Below, in pieces: positions 20,791-31,443 of a stretch of 64,000 nt of DNA. Every line of letters begins with the position of its first letter. The first letter of the stretch is position 1. This DNA is from Phialophora verrucosa (Eukaryota; Ascomycota; Eurotiomycetes; Chaetothyriales; Herpotrichiellaceae): NCBI GenBank assembly GCA_002099365.1, contig MSED01000005.1, positions 1,798,001 through 1,862,000 on the forward strand, read 5' to 3'. Under the pieces are notes generated by a model. That model was given only the letters and a program-made list of their open reading frames with translations. It made no database searches and was not told the DNA's origin. A program made the position numbers and the translations under genes.

Positions 20791-23700
20791 GAGTCCTGCC
20801 ATTCTGTCTGACATGCGGCGGACGGAGGCTCCTTCCGCCGCGAATGAGTCGCATGTGTCTGGCTACGTGATACGTTGGGAGTGAATGTGTACATTCTACG
20901 AGATCTGGATGTGAGCATCTATATAGGACTCACCGGCTGGCATGAATATATGGGAAAGGGTCGAGGGAAGGGTGTACAGTGTAGAGATACCAGTGCTTCT
21001 TGTACAGCTAGCTCCTCGAGAAGGGAATGACCACTTCTGCTGCAAGAGTATTTTGACTGATGGCTGACTACGTGCAACGAGCGTTGTCATTGATGGATGG
21101 CTCATCGCATCCCACGAGCGTTGTTCTCTTCTCGTGCTGCAGTTCAACCAAGCTTCGCCATGAGTTTCGCAAGCCCTTTCCCCCCATTGCGGGCCGGAGT
21201 TCCGTTCAAGTGCTGTAACCCCCAAAGCCCCGACCCGGGCGGGAGATCCGCATTAGCAAAGCACCGCGAGTACTTTAACTGTCGCCACGCGGGCGCTGAA
21301 GAGCATCCCCGATCACGGCCCCGACGGGGCACCATCGTTCCCCTCCTGTACGACTGCTTGTTACGACGAGCTACTCTCTTGTTCGCGAGGGAGTATTCGT
21401 ACTGTGCACTTCGTCCAACGACTAATCAGTCGCATCCACCACGAAAACCCCACGTGCATGTATCCTGTCCGAGTGCGTACACAGCACCAGCACGCTAATT
21501 TCGATTCCCTTGTCGTATCCTTGCCGCGTGGGCCCCTGTTCCTGAATTTCATCTTTGCATCTGGTGTGGTGTTCCAGACCCTTGATAGTATTTGCCCCGT
21601 CAAGGTGACGTGGCGGCGCGAACCCATGTCTACATACACAGTCCTGTGTGCCGGCACTTGGCCTTCTTGGATGCGGCACTACATGGGAGACTTCGCAGCT
21701 AGCTCACCTTGCCTTGCAGGTTTCATCCGGACCTTTACTGAACGCACTAGTACCACGCGCGACGTGGCAAATAGAGTGCGTCGGCCAGATATGCCGGTAA
21801 AAGAGGGCAGGGATAACGATAGAGTAGCAAATAGCTGCCGTGCAGTCAGTATCGTGGTTATGTAGGTACTCCGTCCTAGTCAGGGGTAACCTCTCTCGCA
21901 GCACGTGCGGTCACTTACGGAGTCCCCAGGACTCGTGCATACCACCTGCCAGGGCGCATGGCGCTCATGCAAGTTCAAGCAAGCTCTCGCAAGAGCCGGA
22001 TCAAGCGCACCTTGGCTCTCTTATCTCGGTTACGCGAGACCACGGGGTGTGATATGGATAACGAGCGATAAGCTGCCCTGCTCGTCGCACCACGCCATCG
22101 AATGCAGGAACAGGGGACATGAAATTCCTTTTTTTTGGGTCTCGTGTCAGGGACGGGTGAAGCTCAGGGCTCTGAAAATGCATGTGGCGTACCTCGTACG
22201 GAAGTACCATGTACGAGTACACGACGAAGCAAGAAAGCGGCTGCAAGAACCGGTGTGGCTGGACAGATGAACTGGTTGCTGTACGGGAGTAGCCAGCACG
22301 CAGTTAGACAGCTGCCCTCCTTGACTCTTGGAGATGAGATACTTGCAACAGGTTGGTGTCTCGTGCCTGGATCGTGGACGAGTAGACGCGAGATTGTGGG
22401 ATATCTCCACTATGTCGACGGCATCATTGCCGGACGAGATAGCACTATCGATGCAGGTGAGAACTTCGGCGGCGGTGCTGACATGGCTTGCACTATCCAA
22501 GAGTCGACAATGTACTTCGTACCTTTTGCGTGAACAGAGTTTGGCGTCTGCGTCTGAAACTTGGCTGAGCAGAGCTTAACCCGGCTTGTCTCAACTCAGG
22601 CATCCCAAGTCACCACTCCTCGGAAAGTGCTTTGATGTCGGTGATATCGCATAGCAAACGGCGAATAACCGTGGATATTCGCACATTCGCCTGCGATGGC
22701 GCTGCGTAACTTAGTGGTCAGCACCACATCCTCCCGTCAAATAGTCAATATTATGACCTTCTGTGTCGAGTAGAGATTTTCAGAATGAGCGAGTGTCGGA
22801 CAGATGCCGTGCTGTCTACTTCCACGACGTCTAGAGTACTCAAGCGTGTCTTCTGAATCCGAATGCTCCGTGGCATATACTTGTGGTTAAAGTATGTGGT
22901 TCTGACCCTGATGCCGTCAACAGCCAGCAATTGGACGTGCAAAATGTAGTTTCAACGTCAGATCAAGCGGACTCGGTTGAGACACGCCTGGACCAAAGAT
23001 CTTCTTCTCAAAAAGCGACGGCGTGTGCCTCTTTGCTCTCAGCTGGCCCTGCCACACTGTTCTTGTAGTCCTCCTCTTGCATCGCGTAAAATGTGCTCGC
23101 CGGCGTGAGATTGGAGGTGGAGATGATGGTCTTGATGGAGGACGCCGAATCCAATTGGCAGTGGATAGCTAGTCAGCAGGAAACGAGGACAGACTGGCAT
23201 CGCCGAATCGTTCATGGGCTAAAGTCACATATGGTTGAAGGGAGGGCTGGCGTGTTGTTCGGGCTGCTGCTCGCCGAACTCGCGTGAAGTTCAACTACAG
23301 CGGTGTCGACAAAGCTGGATCTGCCATGTCAGCCAGAAGTTAGAATTCGGATGGGAGGAGAGGCTGCGCACCTTGAGGTTCAGGCATGTCAGGGCGACGA
23401 GCACGACACAGGAAAAGGTGACCAGGGTTTTGTCATCCTCACTGGATGCCAGCGTCCTCATCAGATGTCGACGACAGTTGCGCGTGAGCGGAATGCGTGA
23501 AGCTTCGTCCTCGGCTTACACCCGCAACGACTTCGACATGTGCCGCAGTCTATACAGAAGGCCACGGTGTCCTATTGAGAGAGGCTCACACTGTGACCGC
23601 TGTCTCATATTTACTTCTACCTACCTTCTTCTCCAGGAACTTGCTACCAGGCAAGATACCATGATGAAAAAGTGATGAGAGCCAAAAAATACGCGGACAA

Positions 23701-26321
23701 GAGCCCCGAAGGACACTTGATGGCGACATCCACCGCGATGTGCAATGCAGGGACACCGCCATAGCAGGCTGAATGCTTGAGCTCAGTTGCTCCCACAAGG
23801 CTAGAAACACGTTAGCTTTGACTGAACATTATGGGGTGGATGAAAGCGCCTTACTAAGTATGAAGAAGGTCAAGAGAAGATGGAGGGCGAGCGAGAGGGA
23901 AATACTCGAGAGCGCCAAGCATTTCTCTCAGAAAAAGCGGCAAACATGCCAAGGTTTGTGGGCGAGACACGGCACGGAATTTACGAGTCCAGTGTCAGTT
24001 ACTTGGTGCAGTACAATACACAGGTAGAACTTCTCTTTTTGCCAAGCCGTAGCGAATAGTCATGTCTATTCTATTAGCTCGTCCAGTGCCAGCTCTTGAA
24101 ACACATAACAGGTTCCGAGTGGCCGTTCTCGAACACGCCAGCCTCGAGCTTATTGGCTGATATGGGCGGTCAATAATCACTATGGATGATTCCTAGTTGC
24201 CCGTACTGCTTGGGTAGAGGGAATTGTGACAAGAGAGTCAAGAGACGGCTGAAGGGAGATCCATACGCAGCGTTTCATGACTCCGCAGGAGAATCTCTTT
24301 GTGGTGGTTGCTGTCAGCCACCTTGGGAAGACTCATTCTAAACTCGCTCCTCGGACGAAAGTTGGAACGGTTCTGCCAAACAGCTGTGCGAAGCACCTGT
24401 TGGTCATGCCTGGCTCAAGTCGCTTCGAAATGTCAGTGCTCAGGTCGATTCACGGTCCAATGTTGCCTGAGGTCTTGAGTAAGGCGTACCGGCTGGTTGT
24501 AGATAAAACGAACTGTTCTTTGAAAGGATTCGAGCAGTCAGCATGTCACTCAAAGTAGTGATGATCTTCGGTCCCCCAGAGCACATGCTCACTATGGGAA
24601 TCAGTCCGGTGAAGGGCACTACTTTGTAAAACAGTTGTGAACGGCCGCCCGTTGCGTCAAATGAGATACGCTGGCATAGACTAGGTCAGGTACAACTAAG
24701 CAATGACTCCTTGGACAACGGCAAGTAATCAGGCACGGATGCATTTGTCCATATGGGTTGATGTTACATTCCACGTGGGGACAGCTGAGCTGACATTGAG
24801 CCTGGGGCACTCCGATCAGGTCTATTTCTTTGTCCAGCCGGGGGGGACCTGAGTGATATTTGAGGTGGCTAGAAGAGCAATTTCCAAACTCGTTCAAAAA
24901 CGTCGTACGAGGGCTGAGCTACAGGGTGATGAAATTAAACAAAACCAGCATTACTAATGTACGACAAGTGTCAAGAGAAGAAGAAAGAAGCATGTTCCGC
25001 CTGACGAGATGCAGACGCGTTACTTCAATAGGCTGAATGGTTGAATTAAGGCGTCAATGTCAAGATTGGGTTGAGGCTGCAGAAGCTCGTGAGGAGGTGG
25101 CACCACTTCTCAGGACTGGGCTTTGCTTGATAGTGCTTACTCGGTAGGTGTCGACGATCGCAACACACCACACTTCCCCCTTCAGTAGCGTTTGATATCC
25201 CATGACGTGACTTAGCTCGGCGGATAGGATAGACCTACCGAGGAGAGCGAAGACGCCGCCGACATCATTGCCGTGGCGTGGAGCCTCTGTGGCGGCCGCC
25301 ACCTCGCACAAAGTCCCGATTCTCTGCGTCTAGGGAGCAAGGCTTGGTTCCAGCCTCGTCGGTCCAGCAGACGGCACCAGACCGAGCCTCAACCATTAAT
25401 TGCATACACGTAACCACAGAAGTGCTTGTAGAGTCGTTGTTGAGAGGATGCCAACAGCTACCGCTTTAGGAGCTCTGGCAGGATTGTGATTTGCTTGAGG
25501 CCACCACGACCGATTCCCCTCGGTCGCTCAGCTTACTTGACCATCGAACTCGCCGCAACGTATCCCCACGGGGCAAACACGAAATTATGCCCAGATGAAT
25601 AAGATGGAATGTTCGAAATTCTATCCAGTCCCGCACACTCATCTCGTCATCGGTCAAGTGATCACCATCCATTTCTGGCTCCAGAGGGCACGCCATGCAT
25701 AATAGCCTTGCCGGAGACTTCCGGTAGGTCCGTGGTTGACTAGCCTTGCCTCTTCGCCCGTTATGCTGCCGGAAACCGAGGCGCCGAAGAGCCTCTCATG
25801 ATACTGGGCAAGCATGTCGATACTTGTGCTGTACAGCATTCGATGGACATTTGCGCCGGGACAACTGCGAGTTGGGCAGCTCCGTGCATGCATCTCACTC
25901 AGGCGGCCCCTGGTACCTTGCTCACTGTCGGCTGTGTGGGCCACAACAAAAGCAGTTGAGAGGTCTCTCGTATTTTGGAGTCGCCCCAGGGCCTCGCTGA
26001 TACGTCAGACTTTCAGGAAGTCGTGCTCGTGCTTACAGAAGTGTTCGGGAAATCACTCATCTGGCTACATAATTGGGTCTACTACGATCTACCACCACAC
26101 GATGCCCAAGTCATCCGCGCGCCTCCGCTTTTTCTCGAAGTAACCTTGGGGAACAAGGTGGTCGGATCGTGATCCACGTGTTCAGGCATGGTTTTCATGG
26201 AGACAGGCAGGCGAGCGGGTATAAGAGGACAAAGGGGTCGCCCAACTGCATAAACCTTCTGGCAGATCACCTTCTCCCTTCAGCACAAGAGGTGATTAAG
26301 CACGCACGAGCTTAAGCGAAC
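20791..26321. other. 5.5-kb gene-poor region
   Basis: No open frame here gives a recognisable protein, and I could not assemble neighbouring frames into a plausible spliced gene. Base composition looks mixed rather than strongly AT-rich, so this is not an obvious RIP-degraded transposon graveyard. I looked for tRNA B-box motifs and 5S rRNA sequence by eye and found none convincing. The right end is the promoter of the hexose transporter and contains one CACGTG at about 26176. Confidence 0.5.
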
Positions 26322-28505
26322 ATGGGGTACCTCAACAAATTCCACAGGCCCGAGTTGACTCGCGAGTCACTCGGCCTGACCAACTGGGTCAAGTACGACA
26401 GGTACAATCCTCACGCCGACGGTGCGACAGACGCGAGAAAATCATTGGCGAACCTGGATTACTCTCCACTCCGACGAGTAACAATGGCTTCCTTCTTGAT
26501 GGGTATTGCCATCTCTATGGGTGGTTTCATCTTCGGTTACGATACTGGTCAGATTTCCGGCTTCTTGGCCATGCCCGACTTTTTGGAAAGATTCGGTCAA
26601 CGACACAGTGACAACGTTCCGTACTTCTCGAACGTAAGATCTGGCTTAATTGTGGCTATGGTACGTCGAAAACCCAACATAACGAGTACTACTGACTGAC
26701 AAAAAAACAGTTGTCGATTGGCACCTTGATCGGAGCTCTTGTTGCTGGGTTCGTCGCTGATGTCATTGGCCGGAGACTGAGCGTCACCTTCTGGTGCGTT
26801 GTGTTCTGCGTCGGCAATATTGTCATGATATCAGCGGAGCACCATTGGTATCAGATCATGATGGGAAGATGGGTAGCCGGTCTCGGTGTCGGTGCCCTTT
26901 CACTGCTGGTACCTATGTACATGGGTAAGCGGATTAACTACATCTCGCATCTCGATATGTTCTTCGCTAACCCTCTGCCTTTACAGCCGAGACCTCTCCC
27001 CGCCACATTCGTGGCTCCTTGATCAGTACATATCAGCTCTTCGTATGTCATCCCGTCGGTCACGCATACGAGTGGTTTAACTAACATCTCAAAGATCACC
27101 TTTGGTATCTTCTTCGCTTCATGGTACGTCCCTTCGATTGAGCCTACTTTGCAGTGCTACGCTCGCATTCTCAACTATCCCCTCCCCCTTTTGTTTTTGG
27201 AGGCTAACTCTCCAAAGCGTGAACTTCGGGACGTACGAGCACCAAAGACACAATTCCGCCTCTTGGCGCGTGCCTATGGGGATTGGTTTCGTGTGGGCAG
27301 GAATTCTTGGAGGAGGTATTCTCTTCTTCTCCGACACTCCGAGATACCTATACAGAAAAGGGCGTACAGAGGGTAGGTCCACCTTGTATTCGGCTACACC
27401 CATTGGCCATTGCGGTCGATATCCCCTTGTTGCAAGCTATCACGTTGCTGATCCGATTTTTGGAGCATATCAGAAGCCAAGCGGGTCATGGAGAAAGTCT
27501 ACGGCGCTCCTCCAAACCACTACACCATCCACGTGGAATTGGAAGAAATCGAAGCCAAGCTTCGAGCCGAAGCCAACAAAGAAGGGCCTCTTGCTGAATG
27601 GTTCCACATGTTCCGAGCTCCCAAGATGGGTTACCGCATCGTCCTCGGCATGACATTGCAGATGTTCCAGCAGTTGACCGGCGCTAATTACTTCTTCTAC
27701 TACGGCACGGTTATCTTCAAGGCAACCGGCATCAACAATTCGTTTGTCACGCAGATGATTTTGAACGGAATTAACTTTGGTACAACGTTTTATGGCTTGT
27801 ACATTGTTGAGCATTACGGACGCCGGAAGTCTCTCATGGTTGGAGCGTTCTGGATGTTCCTGATGTTCCTGATCTTTGCAAACGTCGGCCACTTCTCACT
27901 CGACAAGCAGGACCCTCAGAGAACAGAGTCCAGTGGCACGGCTATGATTGTTATGGCATCATTCTTCATCTTCGGTAAGTCGTCCTTGGCTCTCACCTCA
28001 AGCCATATATCTATTTGGCGACGCCTGCTAACGTCTCGTAGGATTTGCGACTACATGGGGACCCATGATCTGGACGATCTGCGGCGAGCTTTATCCCTCC
28101 CGCTACCGCGCCAAAGGCATGGCCCTCTCGACCGCCTCAAACTGGATGTGGAACTTCCTTTTAGCATTCTTTACACCCTTTATCGTCGGAGACATTGACT
28201 TCCTTTATGGCTACGTCTTCGCTGGCTGCAACCTGGTTGCCATCCCGTTGATCTACTTCTTCGTCATTGAGGGACAAGGCCGTACGCTGGAGGAGATCGA
28301 TACAATGTACATCCTAGGAGTGAAGCCATGGAAGAGCAGTTCATGGGTGGCCCCGCCACCAGAGGAGATTGCTAAGATTCGACGTGAGGCCGGCACGGCT
28401 GAGGGTCTCGACGAGGCTGGGGAAATCGCCCCGGCAGGGAATCGCACGAGCGACGAGAGTAACGCGGAAAAGGAGGCCGAGAAAGAAGCCGAGCACCATG
28501 CCTGA
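26322..28505 (+). CDS. hexose transporter, MFS sugar porter family
   Basis: Twelve-helix proton- or gradient-driven monosaccharide transporter of the plasma membrane. Seven exons: 26322-26660, 26711-26924, 26987-27042, 27095-27123, 27218-27372, 27474-27974 and 28042-28505. They encode 585 residues and all phases agree. Family signatures appear in order: GGFIFGYDTGQISGF in helix 1, DVIGRRLSV in loop 2-3, RWVAGLGVGALSLLVPMYM followed by AETSPRHIRG, SDTPRYLYRKGR before the central loop, QQLTGANYFFYYGT in helix 7, GELYPSRYRAKG in loop 10-11, and EGQGRTLEEID after helix 12. The QQLTG-type helix 7 resembles high-affinity hexose transporters. The long charged C-terminal tail ends in an EAEKEAEHHA run. 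Its 3' flank is duplicated in inverted orientation 1.1 kb downstream. Confidence 0.94.
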
Positions 28506-28511
28506 ACATGT

Positions 28512-28618
28512 TGTTGAACTAACATTGTCAATTGCAGTTGTTCATTCATAATGATCTGTTGGGGGGGGGGGTAAAGAGGCAGGTGAAGGGGCTGGCAGGG
28601 TGTCTGCCAAGGGGGTTC
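28512..28618 (+). repeat. left arm of a ~100-bp inverted repeat (3' flank of the hexose transporter)
   Basis: Beginning 7 bases after the transporter stop codon, about 105 bp reappear as reverse complement at 29668-29768. Shared landmarks include TGTCAATTGCAGTTGTTCAT, CATAATGATCTGT, a poly-G run of different length (about 12 G here, 7 in the other copy), GTAAAGAGGCAG and GGGGCTGGCAGGGTGTCTGC. Only a few substitutions separate the two apart from the G-run. Confidence 0.9.
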
Positions 28619-28637
28619 ACGTGACATGGTCACGTGA
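28617..28637. promoter_or_regulatory. pair of TCACGTGA palindromes (E-box-like sites)
   Basis: TCACGTGA occurs at 28617-28624 and again at 28630-28637, with 13 bp from start to start. CACGTG cores flanked by T and A are preferred binding sites of fungal bHLH factors (SREBP-like, Cbf1-like and others). The pair lies 110-130 bp after the hexose transporter stop codon, so it belongs either to the terminator region or to a promoter lost from the rearranged region downstream. Confidence 0.5.
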
Positions 28638-29561
28638 CAATTGCCGCCATCAGTTGTTGGTCTTCACCTACAGCAAGGAATGCGCTGGTGTGATTGATGA
28701 TAAAAGAAACCAAAGTGGTTATCGCAGACTACGAACGGCTAGAGAAGAGTAAGAGATCTGTTCGATCTTAATGTTGCGAGGAGAGGGTTCCTGGTGAACA
28801 AGACTGATACCCAAGCATGTTACATTGGAGGAAATCATGGACGACATCTAACGCACTCGTTACTACGCACACATATACCCGCAGTTATTACTGCTCTCGA
28901 TATCATAATGTCTAGCAAACACACCTGAGGCCTCCCAGGGAAAGTACAACTTCAAGACTCCGGGTGAAAAGATGAAATGGTTGCAAGGACTGCACAACCA
29001 CCACATGAAAACCCCGTCAGTAACTTCCCTCATGGTACGAGATTGTTTAAAGAGAATTCCACCGAGCGTGACCTGCCGACACACTCTCCACCGTCCAGGA
29101 ATCAGCCACTACATTGTTTCAGGTTGGTATACGTATGCGATGGAGTGACGCACCGGCATCCCAACCCATCCGGCACCCCCTTCGTCACAGCCTGTGATGC
29201 CGTGTCTTCTCTTTTCGCCCCTTCTTTCGCCAATTCCACCATGCGAGGGGCCCCTACGGAGCACACATAACAAGAGATGTTATCCTACCTTATCATGCTC
29301 GTTCACACGGATCCCCCTCTCCCGGCCCGAGTCTTCTTGTGCAACTCCTGAGTATGGATAGTACGTTAGGCTCGTCACGCTCCCATCCGCATATTCATAT
29401 GGTGCTGTTCTATGCTTTTCAAACGGGCGCGCGAAGAGTAATACGTCCGTTGACGTATTCGGGTTGTACGGACGACGTGGCCGTGGCGATTTCTACCACA
29501 GTACTTGCAATATTGGACGCTAGCTGTGTCGCTGCATCGCTATCACGATCCCCGCCCCCCA

Positions 29562-29640
29562 TGCCTGCCTGCCTGCCTGACTGTCAGGGACATTGTCTGG
29601 TCGTCTGTCAGTCATTTAGTCAGTCAGTCGGCAGTGGGTC
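29562..29640 (+). repeat. tetranucleotide-rich repeats (CTGC and GTCA/GTCG units)
   Basis: Runs of GCCTGCCTGCCTGCCTG followed by GTCTGTCAGTCATTTAGTCA-like units precede the right arm of the inverted repeat. Similar GTCGGTCAATCGGTCAG units follow that arm at about 29770-29787, so the arm is bracketed by GTC(A/G) repeats. Confidence 0.65.
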
Positions 29641-29667
29641 GGTCGTGTTGGCGCTCATGGTCCCGTA

Positions 29668-29768
29668 AAACCCCTTGGCAGACACCCTGCCAGCCCCTTC
29701 ATCTGCCTCTTTACCCCCCCACAGATCATTATGAATGAACAACTGCAATTGACACTGTTAGTTCAACA
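29668..29768 (-). repeat. right arm of the inverted repeat
   Basis: Reverse-complement copy of 28512-28618, separated from it by about 1.05 kb with no recognised gene. The copy ends near AAAACCCC on its left and at GTTCAACA on its right. It has a shorter G-run and an A where the left arm has G (CAGATGAAGG against CAGGTGAAGG). It shows that the 3' flank of the hexose transporter was duplicated and inverted. Confidence 0.9.
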
Positions 29769-30329
29769 GGTCGGTCAATCGGTCAGTACGAATCTCAGCG
29801 GGACTGATAAGGCATGATTCTTAATCCTGAGTACTTACCTCCCTACCTTCACGTACTGGTGATGCGTCACCAAACCCCAGTTACATCATGTGTCGCCCTT
29901 TCAAGTCGTAGGTCCCACGGCATTCCCTCTCTAAACACCTGGTGCACCTAACCTGACGATACAGTGCAGTAAGTAGCCACTCGAGGGGCTCTCTGCACTT
30001 CCTGACTCATCAGCAATATATACATACGTATAATTATGACGCTGTCTTTTATGACGAACTTTGCCCGAGCTCGAGTGGTTGAGGACGGCGGTCACATTGG
30101 CTTTGCCGTCCCGCGACCTCTGCTGTGCTATATACCCCTGCAGCAGACGGGCGTCTCGGTCATCAATGCACTCCGACGGCCCCCCAGCCCTGCAGCGGCG
30201 CATCATTTCTATTCACGGGCCAGCTCCTCAGCCGCTTCCCGGAGCCACTGTATCTTTCTGAGGGTGGTATTGCAATTTTTGCCTCCCCGGGCTCTGGAAC
30301 CTTGCCCCATCTTGCTTCCAGGTTTGACA

Positions 30330-30551
30330 TCACTCGTCCAGCTTCCCCGCAGGATACTCATGCACGGGCGAGTGGTCTATAACCTCCCCTTTTGCAATCA
30401 GCTTGTTCCTCCCCGTGGAGGTCTTCCACGCGGGCCTGCCGGAGAAGTAGTACTCGTCGATCTGCTCGAGGGCGAGTCTCGCCGTCTCAGGAACAAAGAG
30501 AAACGTCAAGACTAGCATGGCGAACGTCAGTCCTAAAGCGAGGGTCAGCAA
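30330..30551 (-). pseudogene. C-terminal stub of a second MFS sugar transporter
   Basis: On the minus strand an open frame reads LALGLTFAMLVLTFLFVPET, then ARLALEQIDEYY and FSGRPAWKTSTGRNK, ending in a stop at 30330. PET-x-x-x-LxQID after the last membrane helix is the hallmark of the sugar porter C-terminus. Only about 70 residues remain: the other eleven helices are absent from the adjoining DNA. The C-terminus differs from the intact hexose transporter upstream (EGQGRTLEEID), so this is a remnant of a different paralogue, not a simple tandem copy. The upstream break is at about 30551, beside a 10-bp tandem duplication. Confidence 0.8.
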
Positions 30552-30560
30552 GGGTCAGCA
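30541..30560 (+). repeat. 10-bp tandem duplication at a rearrangement junction
   Basis: AGGGTCAGCA occurs twice in succession exactly between the sugar-transporter stub and the SNF2-type fragment. It may be a scar of end joining or slippage at the breakpoint. Confidence 0.6.
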
Positions 30561-30570
30561 AGGATGAGAG

Positions 30571-31221
30571 GTGAGTCCGTATACATTCCGACCGTTAGCC
30601 GGGGTTGAGACACCGGTTGCTGAAGTGGATACAGAGATTCATGGCTTGATCGGTGGTCGTATTGAAGAGCTGGACGAGATGGAGTCAATCCAGAAACAAA
30701 TCCTTGAAGCCCAGAAAATTGGCCTGTCCGCGTACGACCTGATGGCTAGAGCCAGGCGCAGTCAGACAATGGACCTCACGGACCGCTTCTGGCAGAACGA
30801 CCTATTGTCGCGCCTCAACTACGGCTTTAAGGTCACCGAGCACCTCGAAGAGTCCGGCCGCATTCTGCGCGCCTTCGACGAGGAACTGAACGCCGAAGAC
30901 CTTGCCTTGAAGCGGTCCCTCATGGATAAGTCTGCAGAAGAGCGCGAAACATTGCTGACTTTACGCGCTACGGAAGATGATCGCCAGAACTGGCTGTTGG
31001 CACAGTCACTCGTCGACAACGAAATGTACCAGCCGCAAGGCCACGAAGCTGCATGCACGGCATTGGGTATCCATAACCCGGATTGGCCACGGTTCCATTC
31101 AATGCCCCTCACAAAGTCTTTCAAATTCTGGCAAGTTGTCGCCATCAAATGGATGCTAGATAAGAAGTCGGAGGACTTATCTGGCGTTCTTCTCTGCGAC
31201 ACGATGGTGCGAACTCTATAA
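30571..31221 (+). pseudogene. N-terminal fragment of an SNF2-type helicase gene, cut at ATP-binding motif I
   Basis: The frame is open from 30568 (no ATG near the beginning; GTG at 30571) and reads about 210 residues of clean, charged, helical sequence. It ends with IKWMLDKKSEDLSGVLLCDTM and then diverges to V-R-T-L-stop. In fungal SNF2-family ATPases, a segment like LTKSFKFWQVVAIKWML (Q-motif region) followed by GxLLxDxMGLGKT is the start of the helicase domain. Here the gene breaks right after DTM, where GLGKT should follow. From 31207 the DNA is instead a copy of part of the neighbouring UPF1-like helicase gene. It lacks both its start and its motor, so it is a gene fragment and unlikely to be functional. 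Confidence 0.75.
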
Positions 31222-31443
31222 CTGCTTTTATCTGAGAGTCATTAAGAATCATAAGCTTCTTAGGCGCAGCCATCTCATCTTAAACAGGATATAAAGTTGT
31301 AGCGGTGAGGAAGATGTAAGGTAGAAGAGGTTGAAAAGAGGTTGAAGTGAGGATAAAGAGGTTGGATTTATTTCTTTTTTCTTTTCCGGACTGTTTATTT
31401 ATATGGTGAAGTAGAATTGATGAGGCGGTTATAAAACTATCCT
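31207..31443 (-). pseudogene. internally deleted copy of the UPF1-like helicase gene, with RIP-like changes
   Basis: 31207-31280 matches 33851-33924 (coding DNA of the intact helicase) over 74 bp with seven mismatches by my count. Four of these are CpA-to-TpA changes on one or other strand (CCAT to CTAT, TTCATC to TTTATC, ATGAGC to ATAAGC, CTCAGG to CTTAGG). About 31287-31443 then matches about 35354-35503, the upstream leader/promoter of the same gene, including GGATTTATTTCTTTTTTCTT. Roughly 1.4 kb of the source is missing between the two blocks. Both blocks keep the source orientation. The leader block also has an 8-bp insertion (ATTTATAT) and some non-RIP differences. Confidence 0.85.

Larger units (their letters stand above)
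28638..30329. other. rearranged intergenic DNA, no intact gene
   Basis: Apart from the right arm of the inverted repeat and its flanking tetranucleotide repeats, I see no protein-coding frame of note. The segment lies between an intact sugar transporter gene and the C-terminal relic of another on the opposite strand. Confidence 0.5.

Noticed and set aside
28253..28633. Minus-strand ORF over the end of the hexose transporter and the repeat
   Set aside because: It is antisense to the transporter coding region; its apparent similarity to a frame at 29505-29738 comes only from the inverted repeat.
30571..31221. Calling the SNF2-like frame an intact gene
   Set aside because: It has no start codon near its beginning, lacks every helicase motif, and its last codons come from unrelated duplicated DNA.
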